A DNA stretch of 64,000 nucleotides. Source: Tenacibaculum pacificus. Lineage in GTDB: Bacteria > Bacteroidota > Bacteroidia > Flavobacteriales > Flavobacteriaceae. A model generated the notes under the pieces. The model had not been told where the DNA came from. It saw nothing but the letters and a program-made list of their open reading frames with translations, and did no database searches. The position numbers and the translations under genes are program-made. Below are positions 1 to 8,331 of the stretch, piece by piece (within the stretch, counting starts at the first letter, position 1; every line of letters begins with the position of its first letter). Where the stretch lies: NCBI RefSeq assembly GCF_027941775.1, contig NZ_CP115917.1, positions 2,089,001 through 2,153,000 on the forward strand. The letters run 5' to 3'.

Positions 1-372
1 TTCTAAAATACCGTTTGCTATTAAAAATGAAGCGAGTCCATATATTAATCCACTAGCGCCAATATGATTTGCACTTCTAGCAAACATCCAAACAAGCATT
101 CCACCAACTAAAATTGTAAATATAATTACAGACAATGTTTTCTTCGGATAAAAATAATTAAGCACCGTTAATAAAACAATTAAAGGAAGTGTATTTGAAA
201 ATAAATGCCAAATATCAGCGTGTAAAAAAGGGGATGCAAAAACACCAATCAATCCATTAAAAGTACGTGGTATAATTCCAAATTTAGTAATCGGAATAAA
301 AAAACTTATGGCGTGAACAACATATAAAAAGACTATTAATTGAATAGTATATTTGTGTTTTTTAGAAATCAT
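1..372 (-). CDS. Rhomboid-family intramembrane serine protease, 3' part outside window
   Basis: Translating the minus strand from ATG 372-370 gives 124 residues open to the window edge. An HxxxxHxxxN motif (HADIWHLFSN) lies in the first third and the catalytic-serine motif GASG (HIGASGLIYG) near the visible end, both diagnostic of rhomboid proteases; the later catalytic His would be beyond base 1. Hydrophobic segments flank both motifs. Rhomboids cleave transmembrane helices inside the inner membrane; the substrate is unknown. The start overlaps the last 11 bases of the upstream K+ channel gene, so it is probably the promoter-distal gene of the PspA/DUF350/SpeE operon. Family assignment is firm; a role in that operon is inferred from overlap only. 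Confidence 0.85.
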   Translation of the reverse strand, partial: MISKKHKYTIQLIVFLYVVHAISFFIPITKFGIIPRTFNGLIGVFASPFLHADIWHLFSNTLPLIVLLTVLNYFYPKKTLSVIIFTILVGGMLVWMFARSANHIGASGLIYGLASFLIANGILE

Positions 373-1158
373 ACATTAATATTTTTTCCACAATGTGGAC
401 AATTACAATTTTTTCTTTAATTTTTTCTTCGGATTTTTTTAGCTGTTTTTCAGATTGAATTTTATCAATAAAAGCCGAACTAATAATTCCTGTAGGAAGC
501 GCAACAAAACCAATTCCGATTAACGCAATAACACCACCCAATAATTTACCCCAAGGCGTTACAGGATACACATCGCCATATCCAACGGTTGTTAATGTTG
601 CTACTGCCCACCAAAAAGCATCGCCAATGCTTGCAAATTTTTCTGGCTGGTCATCATGTTCTATATGATACATAAGCGTAGAGGATAAAACCATTAAAAC
701 AAAAGTTACAAAAATAGTAATAGACAACTCTGCTTTTGTTTCCTTAAATATATATTTTATGGTTTTTAAGGAGCTTGAATATCTACCTAATTTAAAAATT
801 CGTAACAACCTGAACAAACGAAGAATACGTATAATTCCTAAATCAAAAGGAAAAATTAATGGTAAATAAAAAGGAAGTATTGCTATTAAATCGATAATTC
901 CTGCAGTAGAAAAAGCAAAATTTAAGCGTTCTGTTTTATCTTCTTTTGTAATATCAGAAACCCAAATTCTGATAAAATATTCAATAGTAAATACTGTTAC
1001 CGAAAACAATTCAAAAAGATGAAAAAAAGCCCTATATTTTATATTTAATTAATGATAAGATTCAAGAATTAAAACAATAATATTCAACACAATAAGCGCA
1101 TAAATAAATTTGATAAAATACTTATTGTAAGTAATAAAATTACGTGCTTTTTTTTCAT
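362..1158 (-). pseudogene. Voltage-gated K+ channel, broken in its N-terminal part
   Basis: The intact part (362-1009) has S2/S3, an Arg-rich S4 (RILRLFRLLRIFKLGR) and the pore with selectivity filter TTVGYGD, so this is a six-helix Kv-type channel. The intact open frame lacks S1. Upstream DNA still codes in the same frame for an S1-like helix (KFIYALIVLNIIVLILESYH), then an in-frame TAA at 1049-1051, then LNIKYRAFFHLFEL leading into S2. The best start, ATG 1158-1156, overlaps the preceding stop as TAATG and reaches this frame only if the A8 run at about 1148-1155 had one more A. So there is one nonsense codon and one probable run deletion. A shorter protein from TTG 1009 is possible but would lack S1. 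Fifth-to-last step of the operon in position: it follows the DUF3592-like gene and overlaps the rhomboid gene by 11 bases. Confidence 0.8.
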
Positions 1159-1924
1159 TAAACCCAATTTTTCTTAATGTGTTTAGCAATTGACTTTGGT
1201 AAACTATTTACTACTAATGCTTTTTTAGGATTATTTTTATGATAAATAATCCATACTTTTTTAGTTCTAATTTTTTTAGAGTACCTAAACAAGTGGTTGC
1301 ATATTCTATTTCTTTATCCTCAGAAAAATAGGCGAATTTAATTCGATAACCACTTTCACCTTTTACATTATTAGAAAAATAGAGTTCTTTACCTAAATAT
1401 CTTCCTTCAGTAATAATACCATTACTTAAAATTGTAATTTCTTTTACTGTATTTCGAATATATAATCTAAAAATAAATAGGGTAATCAATGGAAATACCA
1501 AATAATAAAAAAATGGATTTCCGTTAGGTATGTAATCAAAATTTTTAATAACACTATACGTAGGTTTTTCAATGTTATAAATAACCTTTACTTCATCGCC
1601 TATTTTTAAATTAGCAATAGAATTATAAGACACCCATCTATGATATTCTTTATCAATTGTATATTCATATTCATAGGCTTTTACCATTGCCTGTAACTGG
1701 TCGTCTTCTATATCCGTAAAATAAACTTCTGTAATAGTTGCTTTTGTTTCGTTTGTATTAATATTCAAATAAAAACATTCTCTAAAATCAATATTTTTCA
1801 TATTAGATTTAAGCGATAAAAAACTAAAATAAAGAAGAATAAGTATAAAAATTGTAGAAAACCCTCTATAAAGCAATCGGATTTTTAAATTTACAGGAAG
1901 TGATTTTGTAATTTTTTTATGCAT
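1158..1924 (-). pseudogene. DUF3592-like membrane protein with a frameshift near its C-terminus
   Basis: ATG at 1924. One hydrophobic helix lies near residues 20-40 and another near 140-160, separated by an extracytoplasmic beta-rich part (AYEYEYTIDKEYHRW, then GDEVKVIYNIEKPTYSVI) of the kind found in DUF3592 proteins. The uninterrupted frame ends at 1214 with an atypical tail. Adding one A in the A7 run near 1269-1275 restores a plausible continuation (KKVWIIYHKNNPKKALVVNS) to a TAA at 1158-1160 that overlaps the channel ATG as TAATG. The reconstructed protein is 255 residues. The start overlaps the SpeD-like gene by 8 bases. Function is unknown; it sits in the membrane. The deletion may be a homopolymer sequencing error. 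Confidence 0.65.
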
Positions 1925-2222
1925 TTATATCATTAATTTTATCAATAAATAAATCTAGCTTTTCTTTACTACAACTGCTCAATTCAATATAACTTTTACC
2001 ACTTTCAGGAAACGTATGTATTGCTAAATGACTTTCACCTAACAACCAAAAACAGGTATATCCTTGCTCAGGAAAATGATGTTCATTAAAAAGAATAATT
2101 GTAAAACCAGCCTCTTTTAATAAATACTCATACCTTGTTTTTAGTGATTTTGGCACAGTACAACTATCCCAAATTTTATGACTGTATATATTTGCTTCTA
2201 TATGTTTGTAAGATGTATTCAT
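1917..2222 (-). CDS. S-adenosylmethionine decarboxylase-like protein (SpeD family)
   Basis: 101 residues from the ATG at 2222; a longer start at 2240 would run back into speE and is less likely. The core GESHLAIHTFPE matches the SpeD processing site: Glu63-Ser64 is where the family self-cleaves to form the pyruvoyl cofactor, His68 is the conserved His, and Cys84 (ELSSCS) matches the conserved catalytic Cys. SpeD makes decarboxylated S-adenosylmethionine, the aminopropyl donor for the neighbouring spermidine synthase. The gene begins 2 bases after the speE stop and overlaps the next gene by 8 bases, so it is translationally linked to both. Activity is inferred from motifs; short SpeD homologues in PspA/DUF350 clusters might use another substrate. 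Confidence 0.85.
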   Translation of the reverse strand: MNTSYKHIEANIYSHKIWDSCTVPKSLKTRYEYLLKEAGFTIILFNEHHFPEQGYTCFWLLGESHLAIHTFPESGKSYIELSSCSKEKLDLFIDKINDINA

Positions 2223-2224
2223 AA

Positions 2225-3783
2225 TTAATATAAATCCCAATTACCGTTTAAATAATATTTATAAAGAACGGGATTGTGTACTTTATTAACTTCAATACTA
2301 TCTTTAGAATTAAAAAATTCCTTTCCAAAAGATGTTATCAATTGCATTGCTTCGTTATTTATCCAATTGGTTTTAACATTTTTGAATTCAATTTTTTGCA
2401 ATTTATCTTTTAATTGATTCGAACTAATATTTTTATTTTTTGTTCCAAGTATCCAGCCCCATTCTCCCATCGATAATACTTGATTATGAAGTTTTACCGT
2501 ATTAAAATCAGCAGATCTTATTGTTTTATCAATACAATTATAGGCATTTGTTGCAAAATACGGACTTCCTGCTTGAGTGATAATTAATCCGTTAGGTCTT
2601 AATTTTCTGTTACAAAGTGAATAAAATTCATGTGAATATAATCTTCCTAATTCAATGTTTCTAGGGTCTGGTAAATCAATAATAATGATATCATAAAAAT
2701 CCGTTTTATTTTGCTCTAAATGAATATAAGCATCTTTGTTAAAAATGCTAAGTTTATCATTTTTCAGTGCTTTTTTTGTTGATTTTCTGTAATACAGAAT
2801 GATTTAATCCTAAATCGGTCATTTTCGGGTCTAAATCGACCATATCAATTTTTTCAACAGTCGGATATTTTAATATTTCACGAACAGCACAACCATCGCC
2901 ACCACCAAGAATTAATATTCGTTGCGGATTTGGATGTAATTGCATAATCGGATGCACCAACGGTTCAGTGATACATTTTTTCATCAATAGAACAAAATTG
3001 TAAGTTTCCGTTTAAGTATAACCAATGTTCATTTTTCCATTCGGTTACTACAATATTCTGATATTTTGTTTGTTCAGAATAAATAACTTTATCTTTATAT
3101 TTTTTTTGTTCTCCCCATTGAATAATCGGTTTTGTAAAAGAAATACCCGTAATTAAAAGTCCAAAAACAACGATTAAAACAGTTTTTAAACGAATAATTT
3201 TACGCTTATTTATCTTTTCTTTAAATCGATAAAAAACAATTAACGCAACTAAAAAATTAATGATTCCTAACACAAAAGGCGTGTATGCTAAACCTAATAT
3301 CGGCAGACCAATAAAAGCAAAAAATACACCTCCGATAAGACTTCCGTAATAATCTTTTTCTAAAATAGAGGAGATATTACTTTTTAAATCTTCATATTCT
3401 TTATTTATCCGAACAACTAACGGAATTTCTAACCCAATCAGTAAACCAATAAGCATACTTAAAGAATAAATAACAAATCCATAATAATCACTTACCGAAG
3501 CCAAGGTATAAACCAAAACTGAAGAAAATGCCACAATTAAAGAAAGTGATATTTCTAAGATTAAAAAATTTTGAATTAAGTTTTTTTTGATTAATTTACT
3601 CAATCGACTTCCTAAACCCGTACAAAAAAGCATCAGCGAAACAATCATCGTCCACTGAAAAATTGAATTTCCAATAAAATAAGTTGCTAAGGTAGATAAG
3701 GTATATTCGGCTACTATTCCTGCAAATCCTGTGGCAAAAATAGCAGCTTTTAATACAAAAGAATTCTGTTTTAAATACTCCAT
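2225..3783 (-). pseudogene. speE: Membrane-anchored spermidine synthase, two frameshifts
   Basis: The N-terminal half (3783 to about 2970) has about seven hydrophobic helices, followed by the synthase start WLYLNGNLQFCSIDE. The C-terminal half has the SAM-binding motif ILILGGGDG, VDLDP, the catalytic-region motif IIIDLPDPRN and the terminal GEWGW. Two one-base insertions break the frame: an extra base at about 2969 (CACTGAACCG where CATGAACCG or CACGAACCG gives YHEPLVHP) and an extra A in the A7 run 2771-2777. The span is 519 codons plus 2 bases; removing both gives 518 residues, normal for membrane-fused aminopropyltransferases. It would transfer aminopropyl groups from decarboxylated SAM (next gene) to putrescine or a related amine at the membrane. 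It overlaps the DUF350 gene by 13 bases. Confidence 0.85.
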
Positions 3784-4640
3784 GTAATTAATATCGCAGC
3801 ACCGATGTAAGCAAAAGCTTCCATTAAACCTGCACCAATATTTGGTTTTTCTTGATTGATAATTTCATCTGTAAGTTTTCTTCCTGGTAATAAAATTTTA
3901 TCAGCAAAAAGACGCATTATTGGCAATAATAAACAGCCTAATAATGTTTGTAAACTAATATCGATAAGCGTTGTTGTCCAGTCTAAAAATGGGTCTAAAA
4001 TTGCATTCATTGTGATAATTCCAATGGCAAGTATAGCGCCCGAAAAACTAACTCCAGCGGCAACATTGTCTTTTTCTATTTCATTATGAATATCATAACC
4101 CATCCAAGCAATAAACACTTTAGAACCGATTACAAGGACTATATTTCCTATAATCCAATAAATTAAAAAAGTTAAAATACCTGATATTAATGTTTCCGAT
4201 TCACCAATTAAAGCACCATATAAAATAAGTCCGTTTGCAATATAAATTGATGCTTCAATAACACCTGCACCTTCATTTTCATCAGTAATAATTTCTTTCT
4301 TTAAATCGAATTTATTTAAAATTACTTTATTGCTAATCCAAACAGATAAAAGCAATAACGCTATAGCAATTATTCCGTAGATAAAAATATGCTGAATATC
4401 AGTTATAAAACCATAACTTTCGCCAATAATAGCACCGCCAATAACAATAATTAAGGCAGTAAAATATCCGACATAAGAAATAATAAATGCAAAATTATCT
4501 TTTTCAACTAATTCATCTTGAATATTAATCTTCGGATTTAGCATTTTATACGCTATTTTTCCAAGGATAAAAATGATAAATCCACTTATAATATATCCTA
4601 ATGAATGATATATTTCTATAATATTTATATATTTTTCCAT
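3771..4640 (-). CDS. DUF350 membrane protein, two tandem DUF350 domains (YjfL-like)
   Basis: 289 residues with about eight hydrophobic helices in two related halves. Each half carries a basic/acidic loop followed by an N/A/GAGV...GA helix pair (NFAFIISYVGYF; NEGAGVIEASIYIANGLILYGA; NVAAGVSFSGAILAIGI; NIGAGLMEAFAYIGAAI), as in duplicated DUF350 proteins such as E. coli YjfL. No enzymatic residues are evident; the family is thought to be a membrane transporter or sensor component, not proven. The gene starts 18 bases after the lipoprotein gene and overlaps speE by 13 bases. Recurrent pairing of DUF350 with PspA, DUF4178 and spermidine synthase supports a shared membrane-stress role. Confidence 0.88.
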   Translation of the reverse strand: MEKYINIIEIYHSLGYIISGFIIFILGKIAYKMLNPKINIQDELVEKDNFAFIISYVGYFTALIIVIGGAIIGESYGFITDIQHIFIYGIIAIALLLLSVWISNKVILNKFDLKKEIITDENEGAGVIEASIYIANGLILYGALIGESETLISGILTFLIYWIIGNIVLVIGSKVFIAWMGYDIHNEIEKDNVAAGVSFSGAILAIGIITMNAILDPFLDWTTTLIDISLQTLLGCLLLPIMRLFADKILLPGRKLTDEIINQEKPNIGAGLMEAFAYIGAAILITWSI

Positions 4641-4658
4641 AATAATAATTTTGTAAGT

Positions 4659-5453
4659 TTATTTACCATATCCTCCACTTCTAGAGCGAGAAGAACTTGA
4701 ACTACTATATCTGTTGCTATTTCGTGTAGTTCGGCTAGAACTTCCATAACTTTTACTAGAACTATATCCTTTCGACCTTAAAGAAGTAGCACTTCGTTTT
4801 ACGTTGGTTCTTACCTTATCTTTAAATGATTGAGGTTTAGAATTCCAAGTACTACTAGTATTTCCTGTTGATGATGTTCCGTACGTATTATTTCTTCCGT
4901 AATAACTAGTTCTTCCTCGGTTATTAGTTCGATAATGGTCATAATCATTTCTTCCGTAACGATTAGACCCACCTAAAAGGCTACTCATAAAATGATACTG
5001 TCCATAAAATGCCCAAAAAGACGAACCGTTACTTTGTCTTTCCCAGCTTCCGTATTTTTGATTACCTACATAATTATTATAACCTGCAGGAGTCGATTTT
5101 TTATCTAAAACACCATTTTTCTTTGATAAAACGGTCATTCCTAAATCTTTTTGATGCTCTTCAAAAGTGATTGCAGAAACTTTTTTCCAATCAGTACGCT
5201 TTATATCAAAATCATCTTCAGTCGGTTTAGTTGTTTTATTATTTTTTTCAAGGATGATTTTATATTTATGAAAATAAGCATCGCTATCTTCTTTATAATC
5301 CATATCTGTTAAAATAACACTGTAATTTTCTACATCAATATAAGTAGTAATAATTTCATCTAAAGGAGATTTAAGGTACTTTTTTCGTTCTGCTCCACAA
5401 GAAACTATAAGTAGTAGTATGCTTGAAATAATTAATGTTTGGAATATTTTCAT
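4659..5453 (-). CDS. Lipoprotein with Ser/Arg/Gly-rich tail in the PspA/DUF350 operon
   Basis: 264 residues. The N-terminus has a short basic start, a hydrophobic core and lipobox LIVSC (Cys about residue 19), so it is a predicted lipoprotein. Residues about 25-140 form a charged globular part. After about residue 175 the protein is low complexity: Asn/Arg/Tyr/Gly repeats (RNDYDHYR, NNRGRTSYYGR) and then almost only Ser, Arg, Gly and Tyr to the end. By position and style it may replace the DUF1190 lipoprotein YjfM of enterobacterial clusters, but I cannot show homology. A basic, aromatic tail on a surface or periplasmic lipoprotein could bind polyanions; this is speculation. It sits between DUF4178 (36 bases upstream) and DUF350 (18 bases downstream). 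Confidence 0.75.
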   Translation of the reverse strand: MKIFQTLIISSILLLIVSCGAERKKYLKSPLDEIITTYIDVENYSVILTDMDYKEDSDAYFHKYKIILEKNNKTTKPTEDDFDIKRTDWKKVSAITFEEHQKDLGMTVLSKKNGVLDKKSTPAGYNNYVGNQKYGSWERQSNGSSFWAFYGQYHFMSSLLGGSNRYGRNDYDHYRTNNRGRTSYYGRNNTYGTSSTGNTSSTWNSKPQSFKDKVRTNVKRSATSLRSKGYSSSKSYGSSSRTTRNSNRYSSSSSSRSRSGGYGK

Positions 5454-5489
5454 TGTAATTAATTTGATACCAAATTTAGTATTTTAATA

Positions 5490-6041
5490 TTAATAAGTAT
5501 CTGCAACAGGTAATATATTAGAAACAGCAAGTTCACTAATAATAATCCCTTTAGTTACCTCAAATTCATCTTCTCCGTACTGTTCTATACAAAGTGTTTT
5601 TTGTTCATCTTCGTCTAAATAATCGTAAGAAATTAATTCTTCCCACTCTGAAGCATCTAATTCTTTACAAAAACCTGGTGATTTTTCATCTAAAAAATAA
5701 CGAGTTCCTTCAAAATCAATTTTTTTAGGTGGTTTTTGATTTTCATCAATATAATCACAAACCGTTTCGCCTAATTTTCTTAGTTTTATTTTTTCTGATA
5801 AAGTAACTACTAAACCTCCATCATCTTCAAGATGTAAAAACTTTTCCGTAGTTCCATTTTTGATAACAAATTCACGAGTAAAATAATCATCTCCCCAATC
5901 ATATTCAAACAAAGCTGTAACTGTCCAAGTTTCTATGGCATATTCAAAAATATATCCTTTTCCTAAATCTCTAATCGTAATATTAGTCGGATCAAAATGT
6001 CTTTCTGGTTCTTTTTTCTTTAAAAAATCAAATATTCCCAT
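5490..6041 (-). CDS. DUF4178 protein (YjfK/DUF2491-like position)
   Basis: 183 residues, no signal peptide, acidic. The pattern FDPTNITIRDLGKGYIFEYAIETW, then FEYDWGD and EKFLHLEDDGG, matches the beta-rich DUF4178 fold, which commonly accompanies PspA, DUF350 and spermidine synthase genes. The C-terminal third is strongly acidic (SYDYLDEDEQ, YGEDEFEV). It is probably cytoplasmic and may contact PspA or the membrane proteins, but no biochemical role is known. It follows PspA after a 164-base gap that holds a strong hairpin, so its level may differ from that of PspA, and precedes the lipoprotein gene by 36 bases. Confidence 0.8.
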   Translation of the reverse strand: MGIFDFLKKKEPERHFDPTNITIRDLGKGYIFEYAIETWTVTALFEYDWGDDYFTREFVIKNGTTEKFLHLEDDGGLVVTLSEKIKLRKLGETVCDYIDENQKPPKKIDFEGTRYFLDEKSPGFCKELDASEWEELISYDYLDEDEQKTLCIEQYGEDEFEVTKGIIISELAVSNILPVADTY

Positions 6042-6131
6042 GTTGTATTATTTTTTATAAAACTAAATAAATTTTGTTAAGTAACAACTTAATGATATTC
6101 ATTAAATTATTTTAATGTAACCTTTTTTAAC

Positions 6132-6168
6132 AAATAAGCTCTTCTTTATTAAAAGAAGAGCTTATTTT
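6132..6168. terminator. Hairpin between PspA and DUF4178 genes
   Basis: A near-perfect inverted repeat (AATAAGCTCTTCTTT / AAAGAAGAGCTTATT with a few loop bases) lies in the 164-base gap after the pspA-like stop. It has T-rich flanks on both sides. It may be a partial terminator or an RNA-processing hairpin that lowers expression of the distal operon relative to the first two genes. Whether it stops transcription cannot be told from sequence. Confidence 0.65.
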
Positions 6169-6205
6169 ATCAAATGAAATTATTGATAATTACTTTTAAA
6201 TAATT

Positions 6206-6904
6206 TTACAATCCCATTTGTTTTTTTAACTCTTCAAGATTGCTTGCTGCACTTGTTTTTTTAGAACCTAAAGCTTTATCAAGTTCTTCATCGATACTTT
6301 TCGATTCGTTAGCAATATCTCCATAAGCTTCGGCTAAAGCTTCTTCTTCGGATACTTTTTCTTTCATTTTTTCTAGCATATTTACAGTACTAGAACTATC
6401 GATTGCCGCCATTTGTTTGTTTAAATTCTTGGTTGCTTTCGAAACTTTTACACGAGCTTTAAGGGTTTTTAATTCATTTTCCCATTTACTGATGTTATTT
6501 CTCAAACTATTAACATTGGTTTCTAATTGAGAAACCGATTTCGAAAAATTAGTAACCTCAATAGTACAACGATTAACGTGTTCTGTATTTTCTTCTTTTT
6601 TAACTAAAGCTTCCGTTGCTAAACGATCTGCATTTTCAGCAGTAAGCTCTCCTTTTCCAGCTTTTTGTAAAATCAACATTGCCTTATTTTGATAATCTTT
6701 GGCTTTTGTTTCGAACTGTGTTTTATCATTTGTAGAACGAATTAACATGGCTTTTACCTGCGCAAGACCTTCCATCGCTTCTGTTAAGTCATTTTTAATG
6801 TCCTTAATACCCTGCTCTGTCATTTTGATAGGGTTTTCCATTTTGTCAATTGCAGAGTTTGCTTCTGCTTTTCCTACATTAAATAATCTTCTAAAGATAT
6901 TCAT
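6206..6904 (-). CDS. PspA/IM30 family protein (YjfJ-like)
   Basis: 232 residues, almost entirely alpha-helical with heptad-like coiled coil, no signal peptide. The start MNIFRRLFNVGKAEANSAIDKMENP is the amphipathic helix plus turn typical of PspA/IM30, followed by MTEQGIKDIKNDL and long charged helices to EELKKQMGL. PspA/IM30 proteins are ESCRT-III relatives that assemble on the inner membrane and protect it under stress. The neighbours (YjfI-like 42 bases upstream; DUF4178, DUF350 downstream) match the YjfJ branch rather than classical pspABC. Start chosen at ATG 6904 because it gives the canonical amphipathic N-terminus. Confidence 0.92.
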   Translation of the reverse strand: MNIFRRLFNVGKAEANSAIDKMENPIKMTEQGIKDIKNDLTEAMEGLAQVKAMLIRSTNDKTQFETKAKDYQNKAMLILQKAGKGELTAENADRLATEALVKKEENTEHVNRCTIEVTNFSKSVSQLETNVNSLRNNISKWENELKTLKARVKVSKATKNLNKQMAAIDSSSTVNMLEKMKEKVSEEEALAEAYGDIANESKSIDEELDKALGSKKTSAASNLEELKKQMGL

Positions 6905-6946
6905 AATATGTTTTTTTAGTGTGTGTGTGTTAATTTGTATTTTTAA

Positions 6947-7342
6947 TTATGCTTTAGAAAACTGAATGATGTTTTCTGAATATTCACTTAATAATAAACT
7001 CAAAGAATTTATAGAACCTTCCAATTCGTTTAAATCAAGGTTTTCAATTTGTAGCGTATCTCTAAAAATCACTTTCGTACCTGTTTCATCTAAAACAAAA
7101 GCACCATGAACGATGTCTCTATTTTTTTGTAATAATTGTTGAAAAATATTTTCATCAGGATTTGTGATTTTGAAGATATATTGTTCAATAATTAAAACTG
7201 GATTTGCAATTCCAATAATCAAATTATCAATACCTTCATCTTGATTTTGAATCATCAAAATACCTTCTTTTTTATCTTCATGAGTAATATTGTAATTTAA
7301 CTCAAGTAAGTAATTTTTAATAATGTTAAATTGTTTTTTCAT
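6947..7342 (-). CDS. YjfI/DUF2170-like small protein, first gene of the PspA operon
   Basis: 131 residues, cytoplasmic, acidic. The pattern (small alpha/beta domain, LLQKNRDIVHGAFVLDE, RDTLQIENLDLNELEGSI, C-terminal helix) resembles the DUF2170/YjfI family and, more loosely, type III secretion chaperone-like folds. These genes regularly sit directly before the yjfJ-type pspA gene, here 42 bases apart. A role as a PspA-binding or regulatory partner is inferred from context. It is the promoter-proximal gene of the minus-strand operon; the 178 bases upstream are shared with the divergent regulator. Confidence 0.7.
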   Translation of the reverse strand: MKKQFNIIKNYLLELNYNITHEDKKEGILMIQNQDEGIDNLIIGIANPVLIIEQYIFKITNPDENIFQQLLQKNRDIVHGAFVLDETGTKVIFRDTLQIENLDLNELEGSINSLSLLLSEYSENIIQFSKA

Positions 7343-7520
7343 CTATTTTATTCTTTTACAAAATTTCTTAAACTTATTAAGTGTTTTTTAGTTTCTCAGG
7401 ATTATTGCTAATAATTTTAGAATATCCAGCTATTCTGTAATTTTAGTTTGCTAATTTTAGTACTTTTGGTCTGTCAAATATAATCATATTTAAGTAATCT
7501 GCAAATAAAATTAGCACATC
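7343..7520. promoter_or_regulatory. Divergent control region between the PspA operon and the XRE/S24 regulator
   Basis: 178 AT-rich bases separate two divergent starts. On the plus strand TACTTTTG at 7461-7468 fits the Bacteroidota -7 motif TAnnTTTG; the nearest TTTG (7447-7450) is too close to be a standard -33 box, so the promoter is only tentative. A self-binding XRE regulator next to a divergent operon often controls both genes from such a region. No convincing long palindrome is visible. Confidence 0.45.
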
Positions 7521-8264
7521 ATGTCGTTTTTCGGAAAAAATATTAAAAAAATAAGAAGCGTAAAAGGACTTAGCCAACAAGCTTTTGCAGACATATTTTC
7601 TTTAAAAAGAGGAACTCTAGGTGCTTACGAAGAAAAAAGAAGCGAACCAAAAATTGACACCATCATAAAAGTTGCTAATTACTTTAGCATATCGATAGAT
7701 GATATTCTAACAAAAAACATTACAGTTAATCAATTATTAAGCTTTAACGAAATCATTACTACAGATATCAATCAAGTTGTAAAAGCTAGTTTTACTGATA
7801 TTCCTTTTGTAAACTCATTAAACAGTAAAATGTTTATCGATGATTTTAAAACCACAGAAAGCTATCAATCCTTACCTCTTATTAGAATGCCCGTAACAGC
7901 AAATGCTCCATTATTAGCATTTACAGTACAGGATTTATTTATGGTTTCTAATGAGGAAGGTTTATTTCCTGGTGATGTTGTAGTTGGTGAAAGCACTATT
8001 GCTGATGATTTAATTAAAGGAGATGTAGTAACTGTATTGGCAAATGATACGTTATTTATCAGACGTTATAACACTACAGATACAGGTTATCATTTATTAG
8101 CCGATCATATAAATATCGCTCCGATAAATATCCCTTATGGAACTGACATCCATTTTTGGAAAGTTTCTTATGTATTTTTAAAACAATATCCAAAATTCAA
8201 TTCAAAATTAGAAAATCAATTAAACCAATTAAATACCGAACTAAAACGGTTGTCATTAAAATAA
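7521..8264 (+). CDS. XRE-family regulator with S24/LexA-like C-terminal domain
   Basis: 247 residues. An HTH domain fills residues 5-65 (IKKIRSVKGLSQQAFADIFSLKRGTLGAYEEKRSEP). The C-terminal part (about 120-230) has the beta-rich S24 pattern (GLFPGDVVVGES, GDVVTVLANDTLFIRRY), but I do not see the usual GxSMxP serine motif, and Arg replaces the expected Lys in FIRRY. It is therefore probably a non-cleaving dimerisation or sensing domain, like many Bacteroidota XRE/S24 proteins. It is divergent from the PspA operon and is the only regulator nearby, so control of that operon is a reasonable guess. A hairpin terminator follows the stop. Confidence 0.85.
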   Translation: MSFFGKNIKKIRSVKGLSQQAFADIFSLKRGTLGAYEEKRSEPKIDTIIKVANYFSISIDDILTKNITVNQLLSFNEIITTDINQVVKASFTDIPFVNSLNSKMFIDDFKTTESYQSLPLIRMPVTANAPLLAFTVQDLFMVSNEEGLFPGDVVVGESTIADDLIKGDVVTVLANDTLFIRRYNTTDTGYHLLADHINIAPINIPYGTDIHFWKVSYVFLKQYPKFNSKLENQLNQLNTELKRLSLK

Positions 8265-8273
8265 TCTTTAAAC

Positions 8274-8306
8274 AAAAAAACACGAAGCAATTGCTTCGTG
8301 TTTTTT
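8274..8306. terminator. Bidirectional hairpin terminator, cassette 1 / XRE gene
   Basis: Perfect palindrome CACGAAGCAATTGCTTCGTG (8281-8300) flanked by A7 on the left and T6 on the right. It ends both the plus-strand regulator and the minus-strand OmpA gene. The same hairpin follows cassette 3 and, with one base changed in the loop, cassette 2. Confidence 0.92.
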
Positions 8307-8331
8307 ATTCATGTTAAAAATATAAATGTGA

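Noticed and set aside
3856-4089. 77-codon plus-strand frame
   Set aside because: Antisense to the DUF350 gene, no family features.
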